Assembly: GCF_000382245.1 (NCBI RefSeq) | Contig: NZ_KB907875.1 | Coordinates: 37,766-101,765, forward strand | DNA from: Kushneria aurantia DSM 21353 | Lineage (GTDB): Bacteria; Pseudomonadota; Gammaproteobacteria; Pseudomonadales; Halomonadaceae | Direction: 5' to 3' | Length of the DNA: 64,000 nucleotides | Shown here: piece after piece, positions 54,522 to 63,999 of the stretch | Layout: every line of letters begins with the position of its first letter | How positions within the stretch are numbered: the stretch's first letter is position 1 | The notes under the pieces: model-generated | Told to the model about the DNA's origin: nothing | The model's database searches: none | Seen by the model: only the letters and a program-made list of their open reading frames with translations | Made by a program: the position numbers and the translations under genes

Positions 54522-55742
54522 CTACACATCCCCGTTGTTATCGGCCTCGACAGCGTCGTAAAGGCGCTCCAGCATCCGCGGGAAGGCGGATTGCACGCGG
54601 CTCCAGCTGGGAATGAAGGGCTTGTCGCGCGGGCTTTCGAGGAAGGTCGTGCCCGCCTCCATGATGCTCTGGGCGAACAACTCGACCGCCTGCTCCTCGC
54701 TGTGCCGGTCAAGCTGCAGGCCGTTCATGGTAGCGTCGTGGTAGTAGTTCTCGATGATATCCAGCGCGGTACGGTAGTAGGTCGCCTTGAGCGTGCGGAA
54801 GTGCGCCTCGCTCATCGTCACGCCCAGCGTTGCCAGCTTGCGATAAAGCGCCTTGGCGATATCGGTGCTCATGCGATAGAGCCCGTTGGAGGCGTCCTCC
54901 GCTGACAGCGGCTGATGCTTATGGTCGTAATTGTCGGCGATATCCACCTGACACAGGCGCTTGGTGGAGTAGTTGCGGTGCACTTCGGAGAGCACGCCGA
55001 TCTCCAGGCCCCAGTCGCTGGGAATGCGAATGTCGTTGAGCACGTCGGAGCGCATGGCGAACTCACCCGACAGCGGATAGCGGTAGCTGTCGAGGTATTT
55101 AAGGTAATCGAGCGGCCCGTGAATCTTTTTCAGCGCGCGCAAAAGCGGCGTCACCATCAGCCGCCCGACCCTTCCGTTGAGCTTGCCGTCGGCAATACGG
55201 GCGTAATAGCCCTTGCAGAACTCGTAGTTGAAGTTCGGATTGGCGACCGGATACAGCAGCCGTGCCAGCATCGAACGGTCATAGGTGAGAATATCGCAGT
55301 CGTGCAGCGCAATCGCCTCGGCGCTTCCCGAGGCCAGCGCGTAGCCCGAGCAGAACCACACATTGCGGCCCTTACCGGGCTCCTGGGGAGCCAGCTCTTC
55401 GGAAGCCAGCTCGGCATCCAGTTCCCGCAGGCGCGGTCCGTCGTTCCACAGAATACGGTGGCGCTGCGGCAGGCGCGAGAAAAAGTCGCGAGCGTAGAGA
55501 AACTGATCGCGGCTGGCGCGATCAAGGCCGATGATAATCTCGCCGAGATACGCCACCTTCGACAGCTCATCGACGATACGACTCAGCGCCGGCCCCTCCA
55601 GCTCGGAAAACAGCGACGGCAGGATCAGCCCCATCGGCCGACGCTTCGAGAAGCCGAGCAGCTCCCCCTCCATATCCTCCAGCGGACGGCGCGTCAGATT
55701 GTGAAAATTGGTGATAATACCGTTCTGATAGAAATCACTCAT
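54522..55742 (-). CDS. gpgS: Glucosyl-3-phosphoglycerate synthase
   Basis: 406 aa GT81-family retaining glycosyltransferase. It transfers glucose from an NDP-glucose to 3-phosphoglycerate. Motifs: LILPSLFSELEGPALSRIVD, the metal site EAIALHDCDILTYD, and PLSGEFAMRSDVLNDIRIPS followed by DWGLEIGVLSEV. It is coupled to gpgP by a 4-bp overlap (gpgP first). Together they make glucosylglycerate, a compatible solute favoured under salt plus nitrogen limitation. The order gpgP-gpgS here is less common than gpgS-gpgP. Confidence 0.93.
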   Translation of the reverse strand: MSDFYQNGIITNFHNLTRRPLEDMEGELLGFSKRRPMGLILPSLFSELEGPALSRIVDELSKVAYLGEIIIGLDRASRDQFLYARDFFSRLPQRHRILWNDGPRLRELDAELASEELAPQEPGKGRNVWFCSGYALASGSAEAIALHDCDILTYDRSMLARLLYPVANPNFNYEFCKGYYARIADGKLNGRVGRLMVTPLLRALKKIHGPLDYLKYLDSYRYPLSGEFAMRSDVLNDIRIPSDWGLEIGVLSEVHRNYSTKRLCQVDIADNYDHKHQPLSAEDASNGLYRMSTDIAKALYRKLATLGVTMSEAHFRTLKATYYRTALDIIENYYHDATMNGLQLDRHSEEQAVELFAQSIMEAGTTFLESPRDKPFIPSWSRVQSAFPRMLERLYDAVEADNNGDV

Positions 55743-56599
55743 GGCGCATCTCCCTGCCAGGCCGCCAGCCAGTGGTCCAGCCCTTCCGACCAGCCTTCAG
55801 GCCCCTTCGTCTTTGTTGTATAGAGCGAACCGATACCCTCAACGTCAATCTCGATATCATGCTCCCCCCGGATCAGAACAGCTTCGTCCACTGCCTGCAA
55901 CATGGGCAGGTCGTTGGGGCCATCGCCAAGCCCGATCGTGCGCGGTCGCACGCCGTAAAGCTGTTGATAGCGCGCCACCAGCCAGTCGATCGCCTGCCCC
56001 TTGCCGCTGCCTTCCCCCATGACATGATAAAAGCGCCCGCCGCGGGTCAGTGCCAACCCGGCCTCACCCAGCAGCGTCGTAAAACGCTTTAGCGCCTCGT
56101 CGCTATCTTCCCACACCAGTGGTTCGGTGGCCTCGCGCCGGCGCGCCAGGCTGGCGCCCTGCTCACCCAGCCCGGTCAGCGACATCACCTCCTCGAGCGC
56201 CATGTCATTGAAACCGCGAAAGGCAAGCCCCTCACTGGCCCGCAGTTGCTCCAGCACCTCGCCAATACGCTGATATGAAGCACCGGTCAGCTCCAGCCCC
56301 CAGCCGTGGCGGTCAACGCGCTGACCGTCATCTCCGTCGTTGCGCCAGTGAGGCGGCAGATGGATCGACCCGCCGTTTTCGGCGATAAAGGGCCCCGTCA
56401 GCGCCAGCTCGAGCTGCAGCGGCGCGATTTCGGCGGCGGTCTTGCTGCTGTTGATGATGACCGGCACCTGCGCGCGGGAAAGCCGCGCCAGCCAGCCGTC
56501 GGCCGGCGCGTGGTCATAGCTGGCGTGGTCGAGCAGAGAGCCGTCAAGGTCGGTGAAAATCAAAAGCGGCGAGCGGGTATCTGACATGGTCGAACTCAT
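55739..56599 (-). CDS. gpgP: Glucosyl-3-phosphoglycerate phosphatase (MpgP-like HAD)
   Basis: 286 aa HAD phosphatase of the mannosyl-3-phosphoglycerate phosphatase family. Motif I LLIFTDLDGSLLDH, motif II INSSKTAAEI, IAENGGSIHLP and motif IV IGLGDGPNDLPML are all present. It removes phosphate from glucosyl-3-phosphoglycerate. ATG 56599 is chosen; a GGAGG lies 11 nt upstream and a second ATG four codons later is possible. The open frame extends 43 codons further without family similarity. First gene of the gpgP-gpgS operon. Confidence 0.9.
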   Translation of the reverse strand: MSSTMSDTRSPLLIFTDLDGSLLDHASYDHAPADGWLARLSRAQVPVIINSSKTAAEIAPLQLELALTGPFIAENGGSIHLPPHWRNDGDDGQRVDRHGWGLELTGASYQRIGEVLEQLRASEGLAFRGFNDMALEEVMSLTGLGEQGASLARRREATEPLVWEDSDEALKRFTTLLGEAGLALTRGGRFYHVMGEGSGKGQAIDWLVARYQQLYGVRPRTIGLGDGPNDLPMLQAVDEAVLIRGEHDIEIDVEGIGSLYTTKTKGPEGWSEGLDHWLAAWQGDAP

Positions 56600-56773
56600 G
56601 GCCGGGTAAACCTCCAGAATAGCCTGAAATGACGCCCAGCAGCCTGTCGGACTTAACGCTGACCGGCTGCTGGAAAAGTCTCTCATGGCTGTCATGCAGA
56701 CTTCACGCAGCGGACATCCCCTGTTCATCCGGCGCCCCCATCATGGCGGCATTGCCCACCGAGGAGAACGCCA

Positions 56774-56941
56774 ATGTTGTCCATGCTGACACTGATTGCC
56801 ATCGCGACCATCATGCTGCTGAGCGTCGTGCTGCTGAGCTTCAGGGTGTTCGACAGCCGCCCCGAGGTGAGTGACGACGAACACCAGCTGGTGACGCTGG
56901 GCGCCGCCAGGCCGCGCGAGCCCGGGGTAGAGATTCGTTAG
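56774..56941 (+). CDS. 55-aa single-pass membrane protein
   Basis: ATG 56774 has GAGGAG 7 nt upstream. The product has one hydrophobic helix (about 3-23, SMLTLIAIATIMLLSVVLLS) and a charged C-terminal tail (SRPEVSDDEHQLVTLG). A good terminator follows about 50 bp later, so it looks like a complete small transcription unit. Family not recognised. It is divergent from gpgP. Confidence 0.6.
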   Translation: MLSMLTLIAIATIMLLSVVLLSFRVFDSRPEVSDDEHQLVTLGAARPREPGVEIR

Positions 56942-56989
56942 CACATCACAACAAACGCCACATCGCCACATCCTCGTGTGTAATAACAA

Positions 56990-57013
56990 GACCCGCCTTG
57001 AGCGGGCTTTTTT
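56990..57013 (+). terminator. Terminator after the 55-aa membrane protein
   Basis: Short stem CCCGC / GCGGG followed by CTTTTTTAC. Confidence 0.78.
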
Positions 57014-57183
57014 ACTTCAAGTGTGTTTTTTTATTAAAAAAAGTATCGCTACCTATTTTTATATTTAACTGCACAGACCCTCTCTCTGCCGCTGCGCTAA
57101 AATGTCGCAGCCAAACAGCTTTCGGGACAACGTGGCACGCCCCGCTTTCCCGACATAACATCGAACAGCAAGCCGAGAGAGAC

Positions 57184-58938
57184 ATGAGAAAACAGCTCAC
57201 CGCAGCCCTGGGGCTGCATCTCTGCATGCTGCCGGGCTTCGCGCTCGCCGGCGAGCAGAACACGTCCAGCGACGACGATGTCGTCGACGTCGTACTGATC
57301 GGTGGCGGCACCATGAGTGTCACCCTGGGCACCTGGCTCAACGAACTCGAGCCGGGCTGGAACATCCATCTCTACGAGCGGCTGGACAGCATCGCCCAGG
57401 AGAGCTCCGACGGCTGGAACAATGCCGGCACCGGGCACTCCGCCTTCTGCGAAATGAACTATACCCCGCCTACCGATGACGGCGGCGTGGACATTTCACG
57501 CGCCATCGGCGTCACCGAGCAGTTCGAAATCTCGCGTCAGTTCTGGGCCCACCAGGTCGAGCGCGGCATTCTGCCCGACCCCAACGACTTTATCTCCAAC
57601 GTGCCGCACGTCAGCGTGGTGTGGGGGCAGGACAATATCGACTTCCTGCGCGAGCGCTACAGCCGCATGTCGGAGAACCCGCTCTACGCCGGCATGGAGT
57701 ACACCGAAGACAACGCCACCATGGCCGAGTGGATGCCGCTGGTAATGGATGGCCGCGAGGATGGCACGCCGATGGCCGCCACCCGCATGCAGCTCGGCAC
57801 CGAGGTCAACTGGGGCGCCATGACCCGTCAGATGGCCGATAACCTAGCCCGGCAGAACAACGTCTCGCTGACCATGAACAGTGAAGTGCGCGGGCTGGAC
57901 CGCAACGACGACGGCACCTGGCGCGTCACCATCGCCGACCTGGAGAGCGGTGATACCCACACCGTCAACAGCCGCTACGTCTTCAACGGCGCCGGCGGTG
58001 CGGCGCTGCTGCTGCTGCAGGAGTCCGGCATTCCCGAGGCCGAGCAGTACGCCGGCTTCCCGGTGGGCGGCTCCTTCCTCTACACCACCAACCAGGACGT
58101 GGTGTCGCGTCACGACGTCAAGGCCTACGGTCTGGCCGCCGAGGGCTCGCCGCCGATGTCGGTACCGCACCTCGACCGCCGCTTCCTCGACGGCCAGCCA
58201 GCGCTGTTCTTCGGCCCCTTCGCGACCTTCTCGACGAAGTTTCTGAAAAACGGCTCCTGGACCGACCTGTTCTCGTCGATGACTTTCAGCAACACCCTGC
58301 CGATGATGAAGGTGGGCCTGAACAACTTCAATCTGGTGCGCTACCTGGTCGGCCAGGTCCTGCAGGACCGCGAGGACCGCCTGGCAGCACTGCGCCAGTA
58401 TTACCCCGACCTCAACCCGGACGATTGGCAGCTGTGGAATGCCGGTCAGCGCGTACAGATCATCAAGAAAACCGAAGATGGCAGCCGCCTGCAGTTCGGT
58501 ACCGAAGTGGTGGTCTCCGAGGATGGCACCATGTCGGCACTGCTGGGTGCCTCACCGGGTGCCTCCACCGCACCGCCGATCATGCTCAACCTGATGACCC
58601 GCGTCTTCCCCGACCGCTTCGAGAGCGACGCGTGGCAGTCGACCCTGCGCGACATCATTCCCTCACTGGGCATGCAGCTTGCCGACAACCCGGAAATGCT
58701 GCGCCAGGTTCGCATCGATACCGCCAACATGCTGCAGCTTGAAGGCCAGGCGGAATTCATCCGCGCCAACCTGCCCGGCGGTGACGACAGCGCGCCGAGC
58801 GACAGCAGCAGCGCCAACGTGGGTGAAGCAACCAACCCGACAGACGAAGCCGTCGATGTCGACGGCCCCGTGGATGGTCCGGTAGGTGATGTCGAAAACG
58901 CCGACGTCAGCGAGCGTCAGGAGAGCGCCAACCCCTGA
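57184..58938 (+). CDS. mqo: Malate:quinone oxidoreductase, E. coli type
   Basis: 584 aa FAD enzyme oxidising malate with quinone as acceptor. ATG 57184 gives a signal-like hydrophobic N-terminus (MRKQLTAALGLHLCMLPGFA) as in E. coli Mqo. VVLIGGGTMSVTLGTWLNEL is the FAD motif, then NNAGTGHSAFCEMNYTPP and GASPGASTAPPIML. The acidic C-terminal extension of about 35 residues is unusual and fits a halophile. It is distinct from the other Mqo at 9886. Monocistronic, with a tandem-hairpin terminator. Confidence 0.93.
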   Translation: MRKQLTAALGLHLCMLPGFALAGEQNTSSDDDVVDVVLIGGGTMSVTLGTWLNELEPGWNIHLYERLDSIAQESSDGWNNAGTGHSAFCEMNYTPPTDDGGVDISRAIGVTEQFEISRQFWAHQVERGILPDPNDFISNVPHVSVVWGQDNIDFLRERYSRMSENPLYAGMEYTEDNATMAEWMPLVMDGREDGTPMAATRMQLGTEVNWGAMTRQMADNLARQNNVSLTMNSEVRGLDRNDDGTWRVTIADLESGDTHTVNSRYVFNGAGGAALLLLQESGIPEAEQYAGFPVGGSFLYTTNQDVVSRHDVKAYGLAAEGSPPMSVPHLDRRFLDGQPALFFGPFATFSTKFLKNGSWTDLFSSMTFSNTLPMMKVGLNNFNLVRYLVGQVLQDREDRLAALRQYYPDLNPDDWQLWNAGQRVQIIKKTEDGSRLQFGTEVVVSEDGTMSALLGASPGASTAPPIMLNLMTRVFPDRFESDAWQSTLRDIIPSLGMQLADNPEMLRQVRIDTANMLQLEGQAEFIRANLPGGDDSAPSDSSSANVGEATNPTDEAVDVDGPVDGPVGDVENADVSERQESANP

Positions 58939-58951
58939 AGCCGGGACAGGA

Positions 58952-59008
58952 GCCCGAATCTTTCGGGCCCATGCCACGCAAAACGGCGCCCCGCGGGGCG
59001 CCGTTTTT
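58952..59008. terminator. Tandem hairpin terminator between mqo and manC
   Basis: First hairpin GCCCGAA-TC-TTTCGGGC (58952-58967). Second is a near-perfect AACGGCGCCCC / GGGGCGCCGTT followed by TTT (58982-59008). It lies between convergent genes; the A-run and T-run allow use in both directions. Confidence 0.85.
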
Positions 59009-59043
59009 GTGTAAAAAAGCGTTTTGTGTAAAAAGCGCGCGGC

Positions 59044-60498
59044 TCATGAGTCGCGTCGGTAGCGATCCTCGAAACGCACGATATCGTCCTCTTCCAGATA
59101 GCGCCCGGTCTGCACCTCGATCAGGCGCAGCGCGATGCGGCCGGGATTTTCCAGCCGATGAACGGTACCCAGCGGCAGATAGATCGACTCGTCCTCGGCG
59201 ACCATAGTGGTCGTCAACGACGTCATGGAGTGATCATCGCGGTCGCCTCGGGTCACTCTGGCCGTGCCCTGCACCACCACCCAGTGCTCGGCGCGATGAT
59301 GATGTTTCTGCAGCGACAGCGCCTCGCCCGGCTGCACCATGATCTCCTTGACCTGAAAGCCCTCACCGCGAACCATCGAACGGTACCAGCCCCAGGGCCG
59401 ATAGACGCGCGAGTGCGTGCGGCTCTCCGGGCGCTCTGCCTGCTCCAGGCGCGCCACGATCTGCTTCAGGTCCTGCATGCGGTCGCGAGACGCCAGCAGC
59501 ACGGCGTCCTCGGTCTCCACCGCAATCACACTGGCAAGCCCCAGCGTCGCCACCAGCCGCGACTGACTGATGACCAGACTATCGCGCGTGCCTTCCAGCA
59601 GCACATCGCCCTCGGTGACATTGCCCGCCGCATCGCGCTGGCCGCTTCTGGCCTCGAATACGGCGTCCCAGGCGCCGATATCGCTCCAGCCACAGCTCAA
59701 TGGCAGCACGGCGGCACGCTCGGTGTGCTCCATGACGGCGTAGTCGAGAGAGATCGACGGCCCACTTTCGAAGGCCGTCGCATCGGGGCGAATAAAATCG
59801 AGATCCCGGCAACCACCCTGCCAGGCCAGCGTCGCCGCTTCCAGCACGGCGGCAGCGTGCTGCGCCAGCGCATCGAGCAGCGCGCGGGCATCGACAAGGA
59901 ACATGCCGCTGTTCCAGAAATAGCCACCGGCCTGCAGATAGCCCTCGGCGGTCGCGGCATCCGGTTTCTCGACGAATTCGCTCACCGCCATACCGTGAGT
60001 GAGCGCTTGCCCCGAACGGATGTAACCATAACCGGTATGAGCCGAGCGCGGCGTAATACCGAAGGTGACCAGATACCCCTCATCGAGCAGCGCCCTGCCC
60101 TGCTCGACGGCCATCGCCAGTGCCGCTTCGTCTTCCAGCAGGTGATCCGCCGGCATTATCAGCAACCGGGCGCTGTCGTATCGGGAAAGCGCCTGCAGCG
60201 CCGCCAGCGCAATTGCCGGCGCAGTATTGCGCGGCGCCGACTCCAGCACGATATCGGCGCCCTCGATGCCGGCCTGGCGCAGTTGCTCGGCGACCAGAAA
60301 ACGATGCACCTCGTTGCAGACCACAATCGGCGCCTCGGGCCGATCGAATCCAGTCAGCCGCCCCAGCGTCTGCTGTAACAGCGAACGCTGCGGGTCCAGA
60401 AGCGGCAGAAACTGCTTGGGGTAGTGGCTACGCGACGCCGGCCATAGGCGGGTACCGGCGCCGCCGGAGAGAATAACGGGAACAAGTGGTGCACGCAT
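59044..60498 (-). CDS. manC: Mannose-1-phosphate guanylyltransferase/mannose-6-phosphate isomerase
   Basis: 484 aa bifunctional enzyme for GDP-mannose. The N-terminal nucleotidyltransferase has ILSGGAGTRLWPASRSHYPK and FVEKPDAATAEGYL. The C-terminal cupin isomerase (about 370-480) has YRSMVRGEGFQVKEIMVQPG and SLQKHHHRAEHWVVVQGTA. Length fits ManC/AlgA. Last gene of the rfbBACD-manC unit, 22 bp past rfbD. GDP-mannose would join dTDP-rhamnose as donors for surface polysaccharide. Confidence 0.95.
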   Translation of the reverse strand: MRAPLVPVILSGGAGTRLWPASRSHYPKQFLPLLDPQRSLLQQTLGRLTGFDRPEAPIVVCNEVHRFLVAEQLRQAGIEGADIVLESAPRNTAPAIALAALQALSRYDSARLLIMPADHLLEDEAALAMAVEQGRALLDEGYLVTFGITPRSAHTGYGYIRSGQALTHGMAVSEFVEKPDAATAEGYLQAGGYFWNSGMFLVDARALLDALAQHAAAVLEAATLAWQGGCRDLDFIRPDATAFESGPSISLDYAVMEHTERAAVLPLSCGWSDIGAWDAVFEARSGQRDAAGNVTEGDVLLEGTRDSLVISQSRLVATLGLASVIAVETEDAVLLASRDRMQDLKQIVARLEQAERPESRTHSRVYRPWGWYRSMVRGEGFQVKEIMVQPGEALSLQKHHHRAEHWVVVQGTARVTRGDRDDHSMTSLTTTMVAEDESIYLPLGTVHRLENPGRIALRLIEVQTGRYLEEDDIVRFEDRYRRDS

Positions 60499-60520
60499 TG
60501 ATTCACTCCGGCGTTATCGG

Positions 60521-61444
60521 TCAGCCATGCTCAAGCGCTCTCATACACTGGCGCAGCGCGTCGCGCCAGTGCGGCATGCGAAGTTCGAAACGCTGCTCCA
60601 GCGGCGCGATATCCAGCCGCGAATTGGCCGGACGCGGCGCCGGCTGTGGGTATTCGCCGGAAGGAATCGCGACCACCTGCGGCACCTCGTCGGCGCCCAT
60701 GATCCCGAGCGCCACCGCTTCCTCGAAAATCGCTACCGCAAAGCCGTGCCAGCTTACCGCGCCGGCGGCAGTCAGGTGCCAGCTACCGGCGCGGTCGTCG
60801 GCCCAGCCGCTGCGGCGCCAGTCGTGCAGTGCCAGCGCCGTGGTGTCGGCGATGGTGGCCGCCCAGGTAGGCGCACCGATCTGGTCATCGATCACCTTCA
60901 GCTGATCGCGCTCGCGCCCGACCCGCAGCATGGTGCGCACGAAGTTGTGGCCATGGGCGGCGTATACCCAGCTGGTGCGCAGCACCATCGCTTTGGCAGC
61001 GGCGGCGGCGATCGCCCGCTCACCCTCCAGCTTGGTACGGCCATACACCGAGCGCGGCGCCAGCGGCGCGTCGATGCCGTGCGGCGTCTCGCCGCTGCCC
61101 TCGAACACGTAATCGGTCGAGTAGTGCACCAGTGCGGCGCCGCTTTCGGCACAGGCGCCGGCCAGCTCCGCCACCGCGCCGGCGTTGAGGCGGTGCGCCC
61201 GGTCGGGCTCCTCTTCGGCGCGGTCCACCGCCGTCCAGGCGGCGGCATTGACCACCACCTTCGGCTTCAGCCGGTGCACCGTCTCGGCCACTGCCCCGGG
61301 GTGTGCCAGGTCGCACTCGGCGCGGCCCAGCGCGCGGCCGTGGCCGAAGGGCTGCAGTGCCCGGCTCAGCTCGCGCCCCACCTGGCCGTTGGCGCCCAGA
61401 ATCAGATAGTCGAGAGGTTCACCGGTTTCCATGCCATTGCTCAT
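60521..61444 (-). CDS. rfbD: dTDP-4-dehydrorhamnose reductase
   Basis: 307 aa NADPH-dependent reductase for the last step of dTDP-L-rhamnose synthesis. Motifs: YLILGANGQVGRELSRAL (Rossmann), VVVNAAAWTAVDRAEEEP, STDYVFEGSGETPH and the catalytic Tyr-Lys in SVYGRTKLEGE. ATG 61444 overlaps the rfbC stop by 4 bp; a second ATG four codons later is possible. Confidence 0.95.
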   Translation of the reverse strand: MSNGMETGEPLDYLILGANGQVGRELSRALQPFGHGRALGRAECDLAHPGAVAETVHRLKPKVVVNAAAWTAVDRAEEEPDRAHRLNAGAVAELAGACAESGAALVHYSTDYVFEGSGETPHGIDAPLAPRSVYGRTKLEGERAIAAAAAKAMVLRTSWVYAAHGHNFVRTMLRVGRERDQLKVIDDQIGAPTWAATIADTTALALHDWRRSGWADDRAGSWHLTAAGAVSWHGFAVAIFEEAVALGIMGADEVPQVVAIPSGEYPQPAPRPANSRLDIAPLEQRFELRMPHWRDALRQCMRALEHG

Positions 61445-61992
61445 TCGAATACCTCGGCATCGGCCAGCAGCGGTGCGGCGCGATCCTTGTCGGAAAGGGC
61501 CATCTCAGCGGCCTGCGCCTCGGGCCATACAATGCCGATCTGCGGGTCGTCAAAGCGAATCGAGCGCTCCGAGGCGGGATGATAGAAATCGGTCGCCTTG
61601 TAGAGAAAATCGGCCTGCTCGGAGAGCACCAGAAAGGCGTGGCCGAAGCCTTCCGGTACCCACAGCTGGCGGTGGTTGTCGCCGCTAAGCTCGACTCCGG
61701 TCCACTGCCCGAAACGGGGCGAGGCGCGGCGCAGATCGACCGCCACGTCGAACACCCGGCCGTGGGTCACCCGCACCAGCTTGCCCTGGGTCTGTTCCAG
61801 CTGGTAGTGAATGCCGCGCAGCACGCCACCGCGCGAGCGCGAGTGGTTGTCCTGCACGAACTCGCGCCGACAGCCGGTGGCCGCCTCGAAGGCGCGGCGG
61901 TTGAAGCTCTCCATGAAAAAGCCGCGCTCGTCGCCGAACACCTTCGGCGCCAGAATCACGACTTCCGGCAGTTCGGTCTCGATAGCCTGCAT
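61441..61992 (-). CDS. rfbC: dTDP-4-dehydrorhamnose 3,5-epimerase
   Basis: 183 aa cupin epimerase. PKVFGDERGFFMESFNRRAF, the catalytic His in LRGIHYQLEQTQGKL and WVPEGFGHAFLVLSE are all family signatures. ATG 61992 is the family start, 1 bp past the rfbA stop. The open frame extends upstream inside rfbA but that is a shadow. Confidence 0.96.
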   Translation of the reverse strand: MQAIETELPEVVILAPKVFGDERGFFMESFNRRAFEAATGCRREFVQDNHSRSRGGVLRGIHYQLEQTQGKLVRVTHGRVFDVAVDLRRASPRFGQWTGVELSGDNHRQLWVPEGFGHAFLVLSEQADFLYKATDFYHPASERSIRFDDPQIGIVWPEAQAAEMALSDKDRAAPLLADAEVFE

Positions 61993-61993
61993 A

Positions 61994-62875
61994 TCAGCGT
62001 CGCTCCGCCTTGACGGTTTGTTGCAGATACCGGCCGTAGCCGCTCTTGGCCAGCGGCGCGGCGAGCGCCAGCAGCGCCTCGGTATCGATCCAGCCCCGGC
62101 GCCAGGCGATCTCTTCCGGGCAGCAGAGCTTGAGCCCCTGGCGATGTTCGAGGGTGGCGACGAAGTGCGAGGCCTCCAGCAGCGAATCGTGGGTGCCGGT
62201 ATCCAGCCAGGCAAAGCCGCGCCCCATCATCTCGACCTGCAGATCGCCGCGCGCCATATAGAGCCGGTTGATGTCGGTGATCTCCAGCTCGCCGCGGTCG
62301 GAGGGTTCGAGATTTTTCGCCATCTCGACCACGTCGCTGTCGTAGAAGTAGAGCCCGGTGACCGCATAGGACGATTTCGGCACCGCCGGTTTCTCTTCCA
62401 GCGACGTAGCGCGGCCGTTCTCATCGAAATCGACCACGCCGTAGCGCTCCGGATCGTTAACATGATAGGCGAACACGCTGGCACCGCTTTCCTGCGCCAT
62501 GGCGCGCTCCAGCAGCGGCTGGAAGTCGTGGCCGTAAAAAACGTTGTCGCCCAGCACCAGGCAGCTCGGCGCGCCGGCGAGGAAATCCTCGGCAATAATG
62601 AACGCCTGCGCCAGACCATCAGGCGAGGGCTGCACGGCGTACTCGATGCGAATGCCCCACTGGCGGCCGTCGCCCAGCAGCTCCTCGAAGCGCGGCGTGT
62701 CGCGGGGGGTGGAGATAATCAGAATCTCGTCAATGCCCGCCAGCATCAGGGTGGAGAGCGGATAGTAGATCATCGGCTTGTCATACACCGGCAGCAGCTG
62801 CTTGGAGGTTGCCAGGGTTACCGGATGCAGCCGGGTGCCGGAGCCGCCGGCCAGAATAATGCCTTTTCGTTTCAT
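61994..62875 (-). CDS. rfbA: Glucose-1-phosphate thymidylyltransferase
   Basis: 293 aa enzyme making dTDP-glucose from dTTP and glucose 1-phosphate. [20 protein letters not shown] is the nucleotide signature, then [26 protein letters not shown] and [23 protein letters not shown] 62875 (MKRKGIIL) is chosen over an upstream start. It is 35 bp after rfbB. The glucose 1-phosphate produced by the GH13_18 phosphorylase in this window is the same substrate, though a link is speculative. Confidence 0.96.
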   Translation of the reverse strand: MKRKGIILAGGSGTRLHPVTLATSKQLLPVYDKPMIYYPLSTLMLAGIDEILIISTPRDTPRFEELLGDGRQWGIRIEYAVQPSPDGLAQAFIIAEDFLAGAPSCLVLGDNVFYGHDFQPLLERAMAQESGASVFAYHVNDPERYGVVDFDENGRATSLEEKPAVPKSSYAVTGLYFYDSDVVEMAKNLEPSDRGELEITDINRLYMARGDLQVEMMGRGFAWLDTGTHDSLLEASHFVATLEHRQGLKLCCPEEIAWRRGWIDTEALLALAAPLAKSGYGRYLQQTVKAERR

Positions 62876-62910
62876 ATCGGAAGATCCGTCCTTTTGGATG
62901 CCTGCTGCCC

Positions 62911-63999
62911 TTATGGTGTACCGCTGCCCGGCGGCGCCCCATATTGGCGCTCGGTCCATTCGCGGTAGGCGCCGCTGGTCACACCGGCAATCCAGTCGTC
63001 GTTGTTTAGATACCAGGCAACCGTTTTGCGCAGGCCGGAGTCGAAGGACTCCTGCGGGCGCCAGCCCAGCTCACGCTCGATCTTTTCCGCGTCGATGGCG
63101 TAGCGTCTGTCATGGCCGGGCCGGTCGGTGACGTAGGTGATCAGGTCAGCGTAGCGCGCCACGCCCTCGGGGTGAGTGGGCGCCAACTCCTCCAGCAGCG
63201 CGCAGATGCGCTCGACCACCTCGAGATTACGGTGCTCGTTGTGGCCGCCGATGTTATAGGTCTCCCCCACCTCGCCGGCTTCCAGCACGCGCACCAGCGC
63301 CCGGGCATGGTCCTCCACATAGAGCCAGTCGCGCACCTGGCCACCGTCGCCATATACCGGCAATGGCCGGCCGGCGCGGGCGTTGAGGATGATCAGCGGG
63401 ATCAGCTTTTCGGGGAAATGGAAGGGGCCGTAATTATTGGAGCAGTTGGTGACCAGCACCGGCAGCCCATAGGTGCGGTGCCAGGCGCGCACCAGGTGGT
63501 CGGAGCCCGCCTTGCTGGCCGAATAGGGCGAGCTGGGCGCATAGGGGGTCTCTTCGGTGAAAAGCCCCTCGGGGCCGTCGAGATCGCCGTAGACCTCATC
63601 GGTGGACACATGATGGAAGCGAAACGCCGCGCGGCGCGCGGCGGGCAGCGCCTCGAAGTAGCGCCGCGCCGCCTCCAGCAGCACGCCGGTGCCGACCAGG
63701 TTGGTATGAATGAAATCGGCGGGGCCGTGAATCGAGCGGTCCACGTGGCTCTCCGCGGCCAGATGCATGACCGCATCGGGCCGATGGCGCTCGAAAGTCG
63801 CATTGAGGCCATCGGCATCGGCGATATCGAGCCGCTCGAAGGCGTAGCGCGGGCTCTCGGCCGACTGACCCAATGAGGCCAGGTTGCCGGCGTAGGTCAG
63901 CTTGTCGACGTTGACCACGCTGTGTTCGGTCTCATTGATCAGATAGCGAATGACCGCCGAACCGATAAAGCCGGCACCGCCGGTTACAAGAATTTTCAT
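62911..63999 (-). CDS. rfbB: dTDP-glucose 4,6-dehydratase
   Basis: 362 aa short-chain dehydrogenase-fold enzyme. [20 protein letters not shown] holds the NAD-binding motif. [16 protein letters not shown] carries the catalytic Thr-Asp-Glu and [15 protein letters not shown] the Tyr-Lys pair. It converts dTDP-glucose to the 4-keto-6-deoxy sugar. The ATG is 1 bp inside the right edge of the window, so the gene is complete but its promoter is outside. First visible gene of the rfbBACD-manC operon. Confidence 0.96.
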   Translation of the reverse strand: MKILVTGGAGFIGSAVIRYLINETEHSVVNVDKLTYAGNLASLGQSAESPRYAFERLDIADADGLNATFERHRPDAVMHLAAESHVDRSIHGPADFIHTNLVGTGVLLEAARRYFEALPAARRAAFRFHHVSTDEVYGDLDGPEGLFTEETPYAPSSPYSASKAGSDHLVRAWHRTYGLPVLVTNCSNNYGPFHFPEKLIPLIILNARAGRPLPVYGDGGQVRDWLYVEDHARALVRVLEAGEVGETYNIGGHNEHRNLEVVERICALLEELAPTHPEGVARYADLITYVTDRPGHDRRYAIDAEKIERELGWRPQESFDSGLRKTVAWYLNNDDWIAGVTSGAYREWTERQYGAPPGSGTP

